From Mycolicibacterium wolinskyi (GTDB taxonomy: Bacteria > Actinomycetota > Actinomycetes > Mycobacteriales > Mycobacteriaceae): DNA of 64,000 nt. Below are positions 56,424 to 64,000 of the stretch, one piece after another. Numbering within the stretch: position 1 is the stretch's first letter; the number at the start of each line of letters is the position of its first letter. The notes under the pieces were generated by a model. It was not told where the DNA came from. It saw only the letters and a list, made by a program, of their open reading frames with translations, and made no database searches. The DNA is taken from contig NZ_LQQA01000035.1 of NCBI RefSeq assembly GCF_002101965.1, positions 62,001-126,000 of the forward strand, read 5' to 3'. The translations under genes and the position numbers were made by a program.

Positions 56424-56445
56424 CGGATCGACAATAGCCGCTGTT

Positions 56446-57813
56446 TCACGGCACGGGCGGCGGCGCCGCCGGCGGTGGCAGCGGTGGGGGCACGGCCTCC
56501 GGCGGCGGCATCTCCGCTGGGGGTGGTGGCGGCGGCGGGGCCGGCTCCGGACCGACCGGGGGCGGGGCTTCGGCGACCGGTGGTGGCACGGCCCCGGGCG
56601 GAGGCGCGTTCGGCGCCGGTGGCACCGGGCCCATGAAGGGTTGCTGTTCGGGCACATCGGGGCCGCCGCGCAAGCGGTCACGGATTCTGGTGAGCAGCGG
56701 CTTCTTGGTCGGGACCGGCGGCGAGAGAACCGGCGGAACAGCCTCCGGCGCAGGCGCCGGCGGAACAACGACCGGCGGCGGGACGTCGGCGGGAACCGCC
56801 CCGGCTTCGGGTTCGGTGATGAACTCCGGTGCGGCGGGCTCGACGGCGGCGGGCGGCTCGACGACGACCGGCGCGACCTCCGGGATCGATGTCGGCGCAG
56901 GCGGAATCACGGCCGCGGGGATGTGCTGGGTCGCGGCGGGCGCGCCGGAGACGTTGACCACCGGACGCGTCTGGCGCGGGCCGGCTTCCGGTTCGGGCGC
57001 CGCGACGTGATGACTGATGGCCAACGACAGCGACACCACGAACGTGATGACGCCGACGGCCAGCATGACCGCCGGCGCGAGCTGAGCCGGCCCCCAATGT
57101 CTGCGTTCGGGGCCTCGCGCGGGTTCGGTGAACATGAAACGGCCACGGCGCGCGGACGCCAGCGCCGCACCGCGGGCCAACGCGACGCCCTCATCGGCCG
57201 GCGTGAATACCGGAACCTCAAGGGCGGCTTGGAGTTTCGGCATTACGGCGTCGAAATCGACAGCCGACCCGACCACCACGAGGGCATCCGGTCGTGAGGT
57301 GGCCGCCGCGAACAGGCCACACAGCCAATCGGCCAGGCCCTGTACGGTCTCGATGCCATGGACCTGGGTGGTCTGCACCGGCCCGTCACCGGGACTCGCA
57401 GTGAGCGCCAGGATCAATTCGGGCTCGATCACGCAGACGACGGTGGTGTCGAAACCCACGACACCGGCGATGCCGCGTGCCAGTGTGTCTGTCGCCTGCG
57501 GGAAGCGGATGGGTAACACGTTCGCGAAACCCGCGTCGGACAGCGCCGACAGCAGCTGAGAGGCTTCGATATCGGCGCCGTCGCTCCACGTGACGCCGAT
57601 GGATTGCAGGCGGTTGCCCCGTTCGGCGGTGATCGCCTCGGCACGGGCGACCGCAGCGACGACGCGATCGGTGACTTCGGCCAACGCCAACGGTTCGAGG
57701 TCACGAATGTCGTAGGTCTCGTGGTCGACGGTGGCCCCATCGGCCTCGTGCCCTTCGACCAGGACGAGACCGACGGTGGACGGAGTCAGAGAGACGCCGA
57801 GCACCGCGTCCAC
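56446..57813 (-). CDS. DUF7159-like mycobacterial membrane protein with long proline-rich tail
   Basis: From GTG 57813, with GAGGGG six bases upstream, this is a 455-residue protein. Residues 1-225 form an actin/Hsp70-like domain (VLGVSLTPSTVGLVLVEG, VVGFDTTVVCVIEPE, VVVGSAVDFDAVMPKLQ) of the mycobacterial DUF7159 type. A membrane helix follows near residue 250 (LAPAVMLAVGVITFVVSLSLAI). The outer 200 residues are proline- and alanine-rich without a fold, except for one basic patch (RIRDRLRGGPDVP). I know no function. The arrangement, a cytosolic nucleotide-binding-like domain joined to a wall-spanning tail, may link cell-wall state to the cytosol. Confidence 0.75.
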   Translation of the reverse strand: MDAVLGVSLTPSTVGLVLVEGHEADGATVDHETYDIRDLEPLALAEVTDRVVAAVARAEAITAERGNRLQSIGVTWSDGADIEASQLLSALSDAGFANVLPIRFPQATDTLARGIAGVVGFDTTVVCVIEPELILALTASPGDGPVQTTQVHGIETVQGLADWLCGLFAAATSRPDALVVVGSAVDFDAVMPKLQAALEVPVFTPADEGVALARGAALASARRGRFMFTEPARGPERRHWGPAQLAPAVMLAVGVITFVVSLSLAISHHVAAPEPEAGPRQTRPVVNVSGAPAATQHIPAAVIPPAPTSIPEVAPVVVEPPAAVEPAAPEFITEPEAGAVPADVPPPVVVPPAPAPEAVPPVLSPPVPTKKPLLTRIRDRLRGGPDVPEQQPFMGPVPPAPNAPPPGAVPPPVAEAPPPVGPEPAPPPPPPPAEMPPPEAVPPPLPPPAAPPPVP

Positions 57814-58071
57814 ACCCACCCCCTCGGAGCTGTGGCCACGAAACGGTGGTCCGCCACCGAAGCATCGGATCGGACCGGAAAGTGTGGCCGTCGTCCACCT
57901 TGTTCGGCAGACCTTACCGGTGACCAGGACCTCGAGTACACCTGCGGTCCCCACCCTCGGTCACCCGAAATGTGCTGTGCCACAGAAGACGGTGAACACA
58001 GCGCAACATCGGTTTGCCGAGGAACCGACGAAAATCCCCGCCGCAGCCCGCCCGAGTGGCAGGGTGACCGC

Positions 58072-59529
58072 ATGGCTGCTGTGCAGGACTCACACACCCG
58101 GCGCACGTTCTTCGGCCATCCCGTCGGGTTGGCGAACCTCTTCGGAGTCGAGCTCTGGGAACGGTTCTCCTTCTACGGGATGCTCACGATCCTCGGCTAC
58201 TACCTGTATTACACGGCCACCGACGGTGGACTCGGTTTACCCAAGGCCACCGCGACCGGCATCGTGGGCGCCTACGGCGGGTTGGTGTACCTGGCGACGG
58301 TGCTCGGCGGCTGGATCGCCGACCGTGTCCTCGGCATGGAGCGGACGGTGTTCTACGGCGGAGTCGTGGTCATGGGGGGCCACATCGCGCTGGCGGTGAT
58401 TCCCGGTTTGACGGGTGTGGGCCTCGGCCTGGTGCTCGTGGCGCTCGGTTCAGGGGCATTGAAAGCCAACGCCTCGTCGCTGCTGGGCACCCTGTACGAA
58501 AAGGGTGATGCGCGCTGCGACGGCGGTTTCACGCTGTTCTATCTCGGCATCAATCTGGGCGCCTTTGTCGGCCCGCTGGTCACCGGGTTGCTCCAGACTC
58601 GTCTCGGCTTTCATTACGGATTCGGCGCCGCCGCAGTCGGTATGGGGTTGGGGCTGACCCAGTACGTATTGTTCCGGCGCAACCTCGGCACGCACGGACG
58701 TATCGTCCCGAACCCGTTGCCGTCCGGTGCAATTGGCAAGGTCGTCGCGGCCGTTGCCGCGCTGGCGCTCGTCGCCGCCGCCTTGTTCCTGTCCGGAGTG
58801 GTCACGTTGGCCAACCTGTCGCAGGCCACGACGGTGGTGATCGTCGGCGCCTCGCTGATGTACTTCACGGTGATGTTGACCAGCGCCAAGGTCACGCCCG
58901 TCGAACGCACCCGAGTCCGGGCATTCATACCGCTCTTCATCGCCAACGCGGTGTTCTGGTCGCTGTTCCAGCAGATCTTCACGGTTCTCGCGGTGTACTC
59001 CGACGAACGGATGAACTGGTCGATCTTCGGCTGGACCGCGCCGTCGAACTGGATCGGTTCGATCGAGCCGGTCTGGATCATCTTGCTGTCACCGCTTTTC
59101 GCGATTCTGTGGACGCGGCTCGGAAATCGTGCGCCGACCACGCCGCGCAAGTTCGCCTACGGCGTCATCGGCATGGGCGCGGCGTTCCTGTTGTTCCTGC
59201 CGATGGCGGGGACAACCGGGCGAGCGGTTCCGGCACTGTTGGTGACCGGCATCATGGCCGTGTTCGCGATTTCCGAACTACTCCTGTCCCCCATCGGCTT
59301 GTCGGTGACGACGAAGCTTGCGCCAGAAGCATTCCGGGCGCAGATGATGGCGCTGTACTTCTTCTCGGTGGGCCTGGGAACCGCGATGTCCGGCGTACTC
59401 GCGCAGCGTTACGATCCCGCGCACGAATTCGCCTACTTCGGCATCCTGGGTGCCGTCGCGATCTTTGCCGGTGTGGTGGTGTTCGCGATGTCGGGATGGA
59501 TCACCCGCCTGATGGAGGGCGTGCACTAA
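58072..59529 (+). CDS. POT family proton-coupled peptide transporter
   Basis: This protein of 485 residues has the POT signature GVELWERFSFYGMLTILGYYL at the first helix, GSGALKANASSLLGTLYEKGD, FTLFYLGINLGAFVGPLV, and about 14 membrane segments. POT transporters import di- and tripeptides with protons. ATG 58072 follows CAGGGTGAC; the frame extends far upstream through non-coding sequence. It overlaps the end of the threonine dehydratase-like gene on the other strand by four bases. The 258-base gap to the divergent DUF7159-like gene holds the promoters and nothing else I can name. Confidence 0.93.
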   Translation: MAAVQDSHTRRTFFGHPVGLANLFGVELWERFSFYGMLTILGYYLYYTATDGGLGLPKATATGIVGAYGGLVYLATVLGGWIADRVLGMERTVFYGGVVVMGGHIALAVIPGLTGVGLGLVLVALGSGALKANASSLLGTLYEKGDARCDGGFTLFYLGINLGAFVGPLVTGLLQTRLGFHYGFGAAAVGMGLGLTQYVLFRRNLGTHGRIVPNPLPSGAIGKVVAAVAALALVAAALFLSGVVTLANLSQATTVVIVGASLMYFTVMLTSAKVTPVERTRVRAFIPLFIANAVFWSLFQQIFTVLAVYSDERMNWSIFGWTAPSNWIGSIEPVWIILLSPLFAILWTRLGNRAPTTPRKFAYGVIGMGAAFLLFLPMAGTTGRAVPALLVTGIMAVFAISELLLSPIGLSVTTKLAPEAFRAQMMALYFFSVGLGTAMSGVLAQRYDPAHEFAYFGILGAVAIFAGVVVFAMSGWITRLMEGVH

Positions 59530-60473
59530 ACCGACAGGATCTCGCGCAACATCGGCGGCTCGACGTTGCCACCGGAGACCACGACGGCGGTCGGGCCGGC
59601 CGGCGTGGCCGCCTTTCGGTAGCCGGCAAGCGCCACCGCTCCGCTGGGTTCGGCGATCAGATGGGCACGGTACGCCAATTCCCGTACCGCCGACCGGATC
59701 TCGTCTTCGGTGACGACGATGACGTCGTCCAGAACCTGCTGCAGGTGTGCGAAGGTCAACTCGGAGGGGGTCGATCGCAGACCGTCCGCGATCGTCCGGT
59801 TGCGCTGCGCCACGGGCCACTCGACCCGGCGCCCGAGAGCCAGGCTCTCGGCCGTGTCGGCAGCGAGTTCGGGTTCGACGCCGAACACCTTGGCGCGCGG
59901 GCACAACGCCCGGATCGCGGTGCCGATTCCCGACGCCAGGCCGCCACCGCTGATCGGGATCAGAACGGCCGCAACGTCGGTGAGGTCCTGCGCGATCTCC
60001 AGTCCGATGGTGCCCTGACCGGCAATGATGTCGGGATGGTCGAACGGCGGTATCAGAACGCCGCCCGTGCGGATGACGAGTTCGTCGGCCACTTGTTCGC
60101 GCTGCCCCGCACCGCACAGCACCACCTCGGCCCCGTGTCCGCGGGTCGCCTCGACTTTGACGTTGGGCGTCTCCTCGGGCATCACGATGTGGACGGTCAC
60201 GCCGTACGCCGCTGCGGCGTAGGCGACGGCCTGTGCGTGGTTGCCGCTGGAATACGCCACCACTCCCCTGGCCCGGACGTCCGGATCCAACCGCCCGAGC
60301 GCGTTGAACGCACCGCGAATCTTGAATGCGCCGATCGGTTGCAGGTTCTCCGGCTTCAGCCACAGTGGCCGGTCCGGATCTCCCCAGCCGGCGGGCAACA
60401 ACGGGGTGCGGACGATGTCGGCGGCGATTCGTTGCGCGGCGTCACGGATGTCATCGATGGTCACGAGTTTCAC
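59526..60473 (-). CDS. PLP-dependent threonine/serine dehydratase
   Basis: This 315-residue protein has the fold-type II PLP pattern: Schiff-base Lys in PIGAFKIRGAFNAL near residue 51, SSGNHAQAVAYAA, phosphate-binding SGGGLASGIGTAIR, and the C-terminal SGGNVEPPML. There is no ACT-like regulatory domain, so it is the catabolic, unregulated form that converts threonine (or serine) to 2-oxo acid and ammonia. Serine racemase-type activity is possible for such proteins. It starts 100 bases from the divergent thioesterase gene. Confidence 0.9.
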   Translation of the reverse strand: MKLVTIDDIRDAAQRIAADIVRTPLLPAGWGDPDRPLWLKPENLQPIGAFKIRGAFNALGRLDPDVRARGVVAYSSGNHAQAVAYAAAAYGVTVHIVMPEETPNVKVEATRGHGAEVVLCGAGQREQVADELVIRTGGVLIPPFDHPDIIAGQGTIGLEIAQDLTDVAAVLIPISGGGLASGIGTAIRALCPRAKVFGVEPELAADTAESLALGRRVEWPVAQRNRTIADGLRSTPSELTFAHLQQVLDDVIVVTEDEIRSAVRELAYRAHLIAEPSGAVALAGYRKAATPAGPTAVVVSGGNVEPPMLREILSV

Positions 60474-60572
60474 GGCGTCAAGTCTCGCGCGTGTCGGCGG
60501 ACGGTCAAAGTGCCGCCGGCCACGCCGGTATTACGGTGGAGCGGCAATGCAGGCGACAACGGAGGCAGTCAC

Positions 60573-60995
60573 GTGGGCGGGTTCACCTTTCCGATCGTTC
60601 CGCGCTACGCCGAGATCGATCAGCAGGGTGTCGTGTTCAACGGCCACTACCTCACGTGGTTCGACGAGGCGCTCACCGGGCTGCTCGACCACTTGGAGGT
60701 GACCTATCCGGGACTCATCGCCTCGGGGTACGACCTTCAGGTGGTGCACAGCGAGATCGACTTCCTGGCCTCGGTGCGGTGGCGCGACACCGTTCGGGTC
60801 GCGGTGTGCTGCGAGCACATCGGGACGACGAGCTTCGCCCTGGGTTTCACGGTGCTGGGTTCCAACCCCGCCACGCCGGAGCGACCTGCGGTGCGCGGCC
60901 GCAACGTCTACGTCGTCTTGTCGACAGCAGACTGGGCCAAACGTCCGGTCCCCGAACCACTTCGGAGTGCGCTCAGTTCCGTTGCCGCCCAATGA
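60573..60995 (+). CDS. 4-hydroxybenzoyl-CoA thioesterase family protein
   Basis: GTG 60573 is preceded by GGAGG and yields a 140-residue hotdog-fold protein: RYAEIDQQGVVFNGHYLTWFDEALTGLL contains the family's active-site Asp, then VVHSEIDFLASVRWRDTVRVAV and GRNVYVVLS. It should hydrolyse an acyl-CoA thioester. The much longer open frame upstream is antisense to the dehydratase and is rejected. It precedes the ureohydrolase gene by 58 bases on the same strand; no clear pathway links them. Confidence 0.88.
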   Translation: MGGFTFPIVPRYAEIDQQGVVFNGHYLTWFDEALTGLLDHLEVTYPGLIASGYDLQVVHSEIDFLASVRWRDTVRVAVCCEHIGTTSFALGFTVLGSNPATPERPAVRGRNVYVVLSTADWAKRPVPEPLRSALSSVAAQ

Positions 60996-61053
60996 GGTAG
61001 CGCGATTCGACAGACCCGGCCCGGTGTCGCGGCGACGGCGGTAGGGTCGGGCC

Positions 61054-62091
61054 ATGGGCGCGGATCACGAGGACAGGCCGAGCCGCGAGTTGCCGCCGGG
61101 CCTCGCCGAACAACTCGACCTGCCGCATTCGGGGATGGTCTCGTTCGGACACCGTCCGTTCCTGACCGAGACGGATCAGCTCGACGCCTGGCGGCCGGAC
61201 GTGGCGATCGTCGGGGCACCGTTCGACATCGCGACCACCAACCGGCCCGGCGCCCGGTTCGGGCCTCGGGCCATTCGCGCCACCGCATACGAACCCGGCA
61301 CCTATCACCTCGATCTCGGCTTGGAGATCTTTGACTGGCTCGAGGTGGTCGATTTCGGCGACGCCTACTGCCCACACGGGCAGACCGACGTCTCACACGC
61401 CAACATCCGGGAACGCGTCCACACCGTGGCGTCGCGTGGAATCGTCCCGGTGGTGCTCGGCGGCGATCACTCGATCACGTGGCCATCGGCGACCGCGGTG
61501 GCCGATGTACACGGCCACGGCAACGTGGGCATCGTGCATTTCGACGCGCATGCCGACACCGCTGACAACATCGAGGGCAATCTCGCCAGCCATGGCACGC
61601 CGATGCGCAGGCTGATCGAATCCGGGGCGGTCCCGGGTACCCACTTCGTTCAGGTCGGTCTGCGTGGTTACTGGCCACCGCAGGACACGTTCGAATGGAT
61701 GCTGGAACAGGGCATGACGTGGCACACCATGCAGGAGATCTGGGACCGGGGTTTCAAGGAAGTGATGGCCGACGCGGTCTCCGAAGCCCTCGCTAAGGCC
61801 GAAAAGCTCTATGTCTCAGTCGATATCGATGTGCTGGACCCGGCACATGCACCCGGCACGGGGACGCCGGAACCCGGCGGGATCACGAGCGCCGACCTGC
61901 TTCGCATGGTCCGGCAGCTCTGCTACCGCCATGACGTCGCGGGCGTCGACGTGGTCGAGGTCGCGCCGGCCTACGACCACGCCGAACTCACCGTCAACGC
62001 CGCGCACCGAGTGGTGTTCGAGGCACTGGCCGGGATGGCCGGCCGGCGGCGCGACGCCGCGCAGGAGAAGCCGGGCCCACCGGCCCGCTGA
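61054..62091 (+). CDS. Agmatinase/guanidinobutyrase family ureohydrolase
   Basis: This 345-residue protein has the arginase-family manganese motifs: VLGGDHSITWP, IVHFDAHADTAD and YVSVDIDVLDPAHAPGTGTPEPGG, giving all six ligands. SpeB-type enzymes hydrolyse guanidino compounds such as agmatine, guanidinobutyrate or guanidinopropionate to urea and an amine. Sequence cannot separate these; actinobacterial members of this length are often guanidinobutyrases. The ATG at 61054 is clear. The 30-residue N-terminal lead (RPSRELPPGLAEQLDLPHSGMVSFGHRPF) is normal for the group. Confidence 0.9.
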   Translation: MGADHEDRPSRELPPGLAEQLDLPHSGMVSFGHRPFLTETDQLDAWRPDVAIVGAPFDIATTNRPGARFGPRAIRATAYEPGTYHLDLGLEIFDWLEVVDFGDAYCPHGQTDVSHANIRERVHTVASRGIVPVVLGGDHSITWPSATAVADVHGHGNVGIVHFDAHADTADNIEGNLASHGTPMRRLIESGAVPGTHFVQVGLRGYWPPQDTFEWMLEQGMTWHTMQEIWDRGFKEVMADAVSEALAKAEKLYVSVDIDVLDPAHAPGTGTPEPGGITSADLLRMVRQLCYRHDVAGVDVVEVAPAYDHAELTVNAAHRVVFEALAGMAGRRRDAAQEKPGPPAR

Positions 62092-62110
62092 ACGGCCGCG
62101 GCGCGATCGG

Positions 62111-62998
62111 TCAGGACGACTTGACCAGGGTGAACTGGCAGACGTCGGTGTAGCCCTCGCGGAACAGTTCGGCACAGCCGGTCAGGTACTTCATGTACCG
62201 CTCGTACATCTCTTCGGACTGCAGAGCGATCGCCTCGTCTTTGCGGTCGCGCAACGTGGCCGCCCAGATGTCGAGCGTCTGCGCGTAGTGCGGACGCAGG
62301 GACTGAACCCGGTCGACCCGGAAGCCCGCGCGCCGAGCATGCTCCTCGACTTGGGCGACGTACGGAAGCTCACCGCCGGGGAAGATCTCGTCCATGATGA
62401 ATTTGAAGAACCGCAGCCGGCGCATGGTCAACGCGAGGCCGCGGGCCGCGAACTCTTCGCCGCTGGGCTTGACGATGGTGTGCAGCATCATCACCCCGTC
62501 GTCGGGCAGCGCGGTGTAGGCCATCCAGAAGAAATCGTCGTAGCGGTCGGCACCGAAATGCTCGAACGCGCCGATCGAAACGATCCGGTCCACGGACTCG
62601 TCGAACTTCTCCCAGCCCTCCAACAGAACCCGGCGGGTCCGGTCGGTGGCGAGCTCCTCGAAGCTGCGCGCGACGTGCGCCTGCTGATTGCGGCTGAGCG
62701 TCAGGCCGACGACGTTGACGTCATAGCGCTCGACCGCGCGCCGCAGTGTGGCTCCCCATCCGCAGCCGACGTCGAGCAGCGTCATCCCCGGCTGCAGCCC
62801 CAGTTTGCCGAGCGACAGGTCGATCTTGGCCAACTGCGCCTCCTCCAGCGTCATGTCGGGACGCTCGAAGTAGGCACAGCTGTAGGTCTGGGTCGGATCC
62901 AGAAACAGCCGGAAGAATTCGTCGGACAGGTCGTAATGGGACTGGACGTCCTCGAAGTGCGGCTCGAGAGCCACGAAATCGGTGGTTTTCTCTGGCAC
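62111..62998 (-). CDS. Mycolic acid cyclopropane synthase (CmaA-like methyltransferase)
   Basis: From GTG 62998 (AAAGG upstream) this is a 295-residue SAM-dependent methyltransferase of the CmaA/MmaA/PcaA group: PHFEDVQSHYDLSDEFFRLFLDPTQTYSCAYFE, the SAM loop LLDVGCGWGATLRRAVERYDVNVVGLTLS, IVSIGAFEHFGADRYDDFF, and IALQSEEMYERYMKYLTGCAELF. It should add a methylene bridge across a mycolate double bond; the sequence is nearer to CmaA1 than to the methoxy enzymes. The frame runs 20 residues further upstream without a homologous N terminus. It is divergent from the two small genes at 63173 and 63402. Confidence 0.92.
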   Translation of the reverse strand: MPEKTTDFVALEPHFEDVQSHYDLSDEFFRLFLDPTQTYSCAYFERPDMTLEEAQLAKIDLSLGKLGLQPGMTLLDVGCGWGATLRRAVERYDVNVVGLTLSRNQQAHVARSFEELATDRTRRVLLEGWEKFDESVDRIVSIGAFEHFGADRYDDFFWMAYTALPDDGVMMLHTIVKPSGEEFAARGLALTMRRLRFFKFIMDEIFPGGELPYVAQVEEHARRAGFRVDRVQSLRPHYAQTLDIWAATLRDRKDEAIALQSEEMYERYMKYLTGCAELFREGYTDVCQFTLVKSS

Positions 62999-63172
62999 GG
63001 CAGCCTTTGACAGTTGAAGGTGCTTCTTTAATTGGCGTTCCCCACTACCAGGGAACATCCCCCGTCGATCGTGCAGGTCTCGGACAGTACCCCATGGACC
63101 TGAGAACGTTGAATCACCAGATTACAGGTAGGACAATCGGACGGGACGAGCATTTACATACCGGGGGTGATC

Positions 63173-63385
63173 ATGACGCAAGCCGGCGACCGCGCGTTCG
63201 ACGACGTCGTGTCCGAAGCCGACGCGGTCGAACAGCTGACCCCGGCCGGGGTCGACGAGGACGAGTACGCCACGCTCGACGCCGTTCGGGTGCGTATCTC
63301 CACCCATGCCGATGCCAGCGAAGCCGATCTCATCGAACAGGCGATGGTGGTTCCGGTCGACGACGAACTCGATTTCGACCGCTGA
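63173..63385 (+). CDS. Conserved acidic small protein, 70 aa
   Basis: ATG 63173 with GGGGGTG upstream (or GTG 63167) starts this acidic, soluble protein. It contains DEDEYATLDAVRVRISTHADASEADLIEQAMVVPVDDE, a type of short sequence I have seen in mycobacterial proteins of unknown function. It precedes the gene at 63402 by 16 bases and is presumably cotranscribed. No domain is recognised. Confidence 0.7.
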   Translation: MTQAGDRAFDDVVSEADAVEQLTPAGVDEDEYATLDAVRVRISTHADASEADLIEQAMVVPVDDELDFDR

Positions 63386-63401
63386 CAGGAAGGACATCTA
63401 C

Positions 63402-63728
63402 ATGCGGCTGCCCGAGGCGCTCGAGGACCTGCCCGTCGATCCCGAGACGACCCGGGTATTCGGTGACCCGCACCAGACACCCGACGGGTCGACCGTCATA
63501 CCCGTGAGCAAGGTGCGCCGCCGCGCCGACGGCCGCGTCTCGGCGCGACCGCTCGGAGTCTTCGTCATACATGGCGGCAAGTCCACCTGGGTACCCGCCG
63601 TGGACACGACGCGGATCGCGTTACTGGGCGAATTCATCGGTTTGGTGGCAGCCACGCTGGCCACCGCCGCTATGGTGCGTCGGCCACCGTGGCCGGACGT
63701 GCGCGCCGTCGTCTCTCGGCGTATCTGA
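63402..63728 (+). CDS. Small membrane-associated protein, 108 aa
   Basis: ATG 63402 is preceded by AGGAAGG. The first 70 residues are soluble (TTRVFGDPHQTPDGSTVIPVSKVRRRADGRVSARPLGVFVIHGGKSTWVPAVDTTRI) and resemble the spore-germination/GerW (YtfJ)-like sporulation proteins, which carry the same DGSTVIPVSKV element. A single hydrophobic helix (ALLGEFIGLVAATLATAAMV) follows. In non-sporulating mycobacteria the role of GerW-like proteins is unknown. The 3' end overlaps the end of the next gene on the other strand by 59 bases. Confidence 0.7.
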   Translation: MRLPEALEDLPVDPETTRVFGDPHQTPDGSTVIPVSKVRRRADGRVSARPLGVFVIHGGKSTWVPAVDTTRIALLGEFIGLVAATLATAAMVRRPPWPDVRAVVSRRI

Positions 63729-64000
63729 TCGCCAGTCGCCACGTCAGCCCAAGCACGACGAGCCCGGCCAGGATCAGCATCCACGGCCATGCCCCGTGCT
63801 GGTGAACCCAGCCGGCCACCGCGCCCTGGATGCGCCCGGCCGCGGCGATGACCGGGTCCTGCGGATTTCCGGCGGGGGTGAACAGGCGGATCTCGTAAAC
63901 GCCGTAGTAGCTGACGTACGCGCCGACCGCGACCAGTAGCACACCACTGATCCTGTTGATGTAGGGGACAATTCGGCGCATCCGGTCGACCACGACTGTG
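63670..64000 (-). CDS. CcdA/DsbD-like cytochrome c biogenesis membrane protein (C-terminal part)
   Basis: The reading frame stays open to the right edge, so only the C-terminal 110 residues are seen. They contain RRIVPYINRISGVLLVAVGAYVSYYGVYEIRLF, which resembles the last helices of the CcdA (DsbD transmembrane) family, then an extracytoplasmic loop and a second helix (WPWMLILAGLVVLGLTWRLAI), and a basic tail. The ATG-like codon at 63993 is probably internal. If so, the protein passes reducing power across the membrane. Confidence 0.7.
   Translation of the reverse strand, partial: TVVVDRMRRIVPYINRISGVLLVAVGAYVSYYGVYEIRLFTPAGNPQDPVIAAAGRIQGAVAGWVHQHGAWPWMLILAGLVVLGLTWRLAIRYAERRRRARPATVADAP

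Noticed and set aside
1..64000. tRNA, rRNA, CRISPR arrays, insertion sequences, large direct repeats
   Set aside because: I looked for them while reading and saw none. A covariance-model or repeat search could still find a small RNA that cannot be judged by eye.

Overview
The window reads as chromosome of a rapidly growing mycobacterium (Mycolicibacterium). It is GC-rich, densely coded and uses many GTG starts. It carries lineage markers: an MmpS/MmpL pair, an Eis-type acetyltransferase, a CYP125-family sterol P450, a mycolate cyclopropane synthase, an LdtA-type L,D-transpeptidase, a RipD-like pseudo-peptidase, DUF732 and other small secreted proteins, and KstR-type operators. From memory, and not checked, the order eis ... 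CYP125 ... cyclopropane synthase resembles M. smegmatis near MSMEG_3513-3538, but the Eis protein is not identical to the one I recall, so a related species is likely. I see no tRNA, rRNA, insertion sequence, prophage or CRISPR array.

Layout. 1-2.8 kb: the end of a uracil-catabolism (URC) operon, made of a URC1-like GTP cyclohydrolase II homologue, a DUF1688 protein (URC4) and upp (URC6). 2.8-11 kb: membrane proteases, a RipD-like protein, TenA, Tpx, an antibiotic-kinase homologue, a MenC-like protein without its catalytic lysines, and a MOSC protein. 11-19.5 kb: an HD protein facing a GlxA-type regulator, cell-surface enzymes (SGNH hydrolase, acyltransferase 3, class C beta-lactamase-like) and several small secreted proteins, one with three WWDP repeats. 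19.7-24 kb: a short leader ORF, mmpS and mmpL behind a palindromic operator, then an ArsR/AHSA1 regulator with its own operator. 24.4-26 kb: an NlpC/P60 protein behind a perfect CRP-type site, and YaaA.

26-30.6 kb is a five-gene minus-strand sulfonate/sulfate-ester operon: TauD-type dioxygenase, permease, ATPase, binding protein, second TauD-type dioxygenase. 31-43 kb holds an amidase, an aromatic amino-acid decarboxylase homologue, class I aldolase, an alpha/beta hydrolase, a metallo-beta-lactamase-fold protein behind a SoxR/MerR-like operator, CinA, Eis and a GH2 exo-glucosaminidase-like enzyme.

43-52.3 kb is the most coherent accessory block. It holds an SDR, a Rossmann reductase, a HAD phosphatase, a VOC protein, a nitronate-monooxygenase-like flavoprotein, a TetR regulator coupled to a molybdopterin oxidoreductase, and a CYP125-family P450. 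Three perfect matches to the KstR operator TnnAACnnGTTnnA sit exactly in its promoter regions, so it is probably a steroid/oxysterol satellite of the cholesterol regulon. 52.3-64 kb returns to mixed functions: XRE and GntR regulators, fatty-acid hydroxylase, LdtA, POT transporter, threonine dehydratase, thioesterase, agmatinase-family ureohydrolase, cyclopropane synthase, and the C-terminal end of a CcdA-like membrane protein cut by the right edge.
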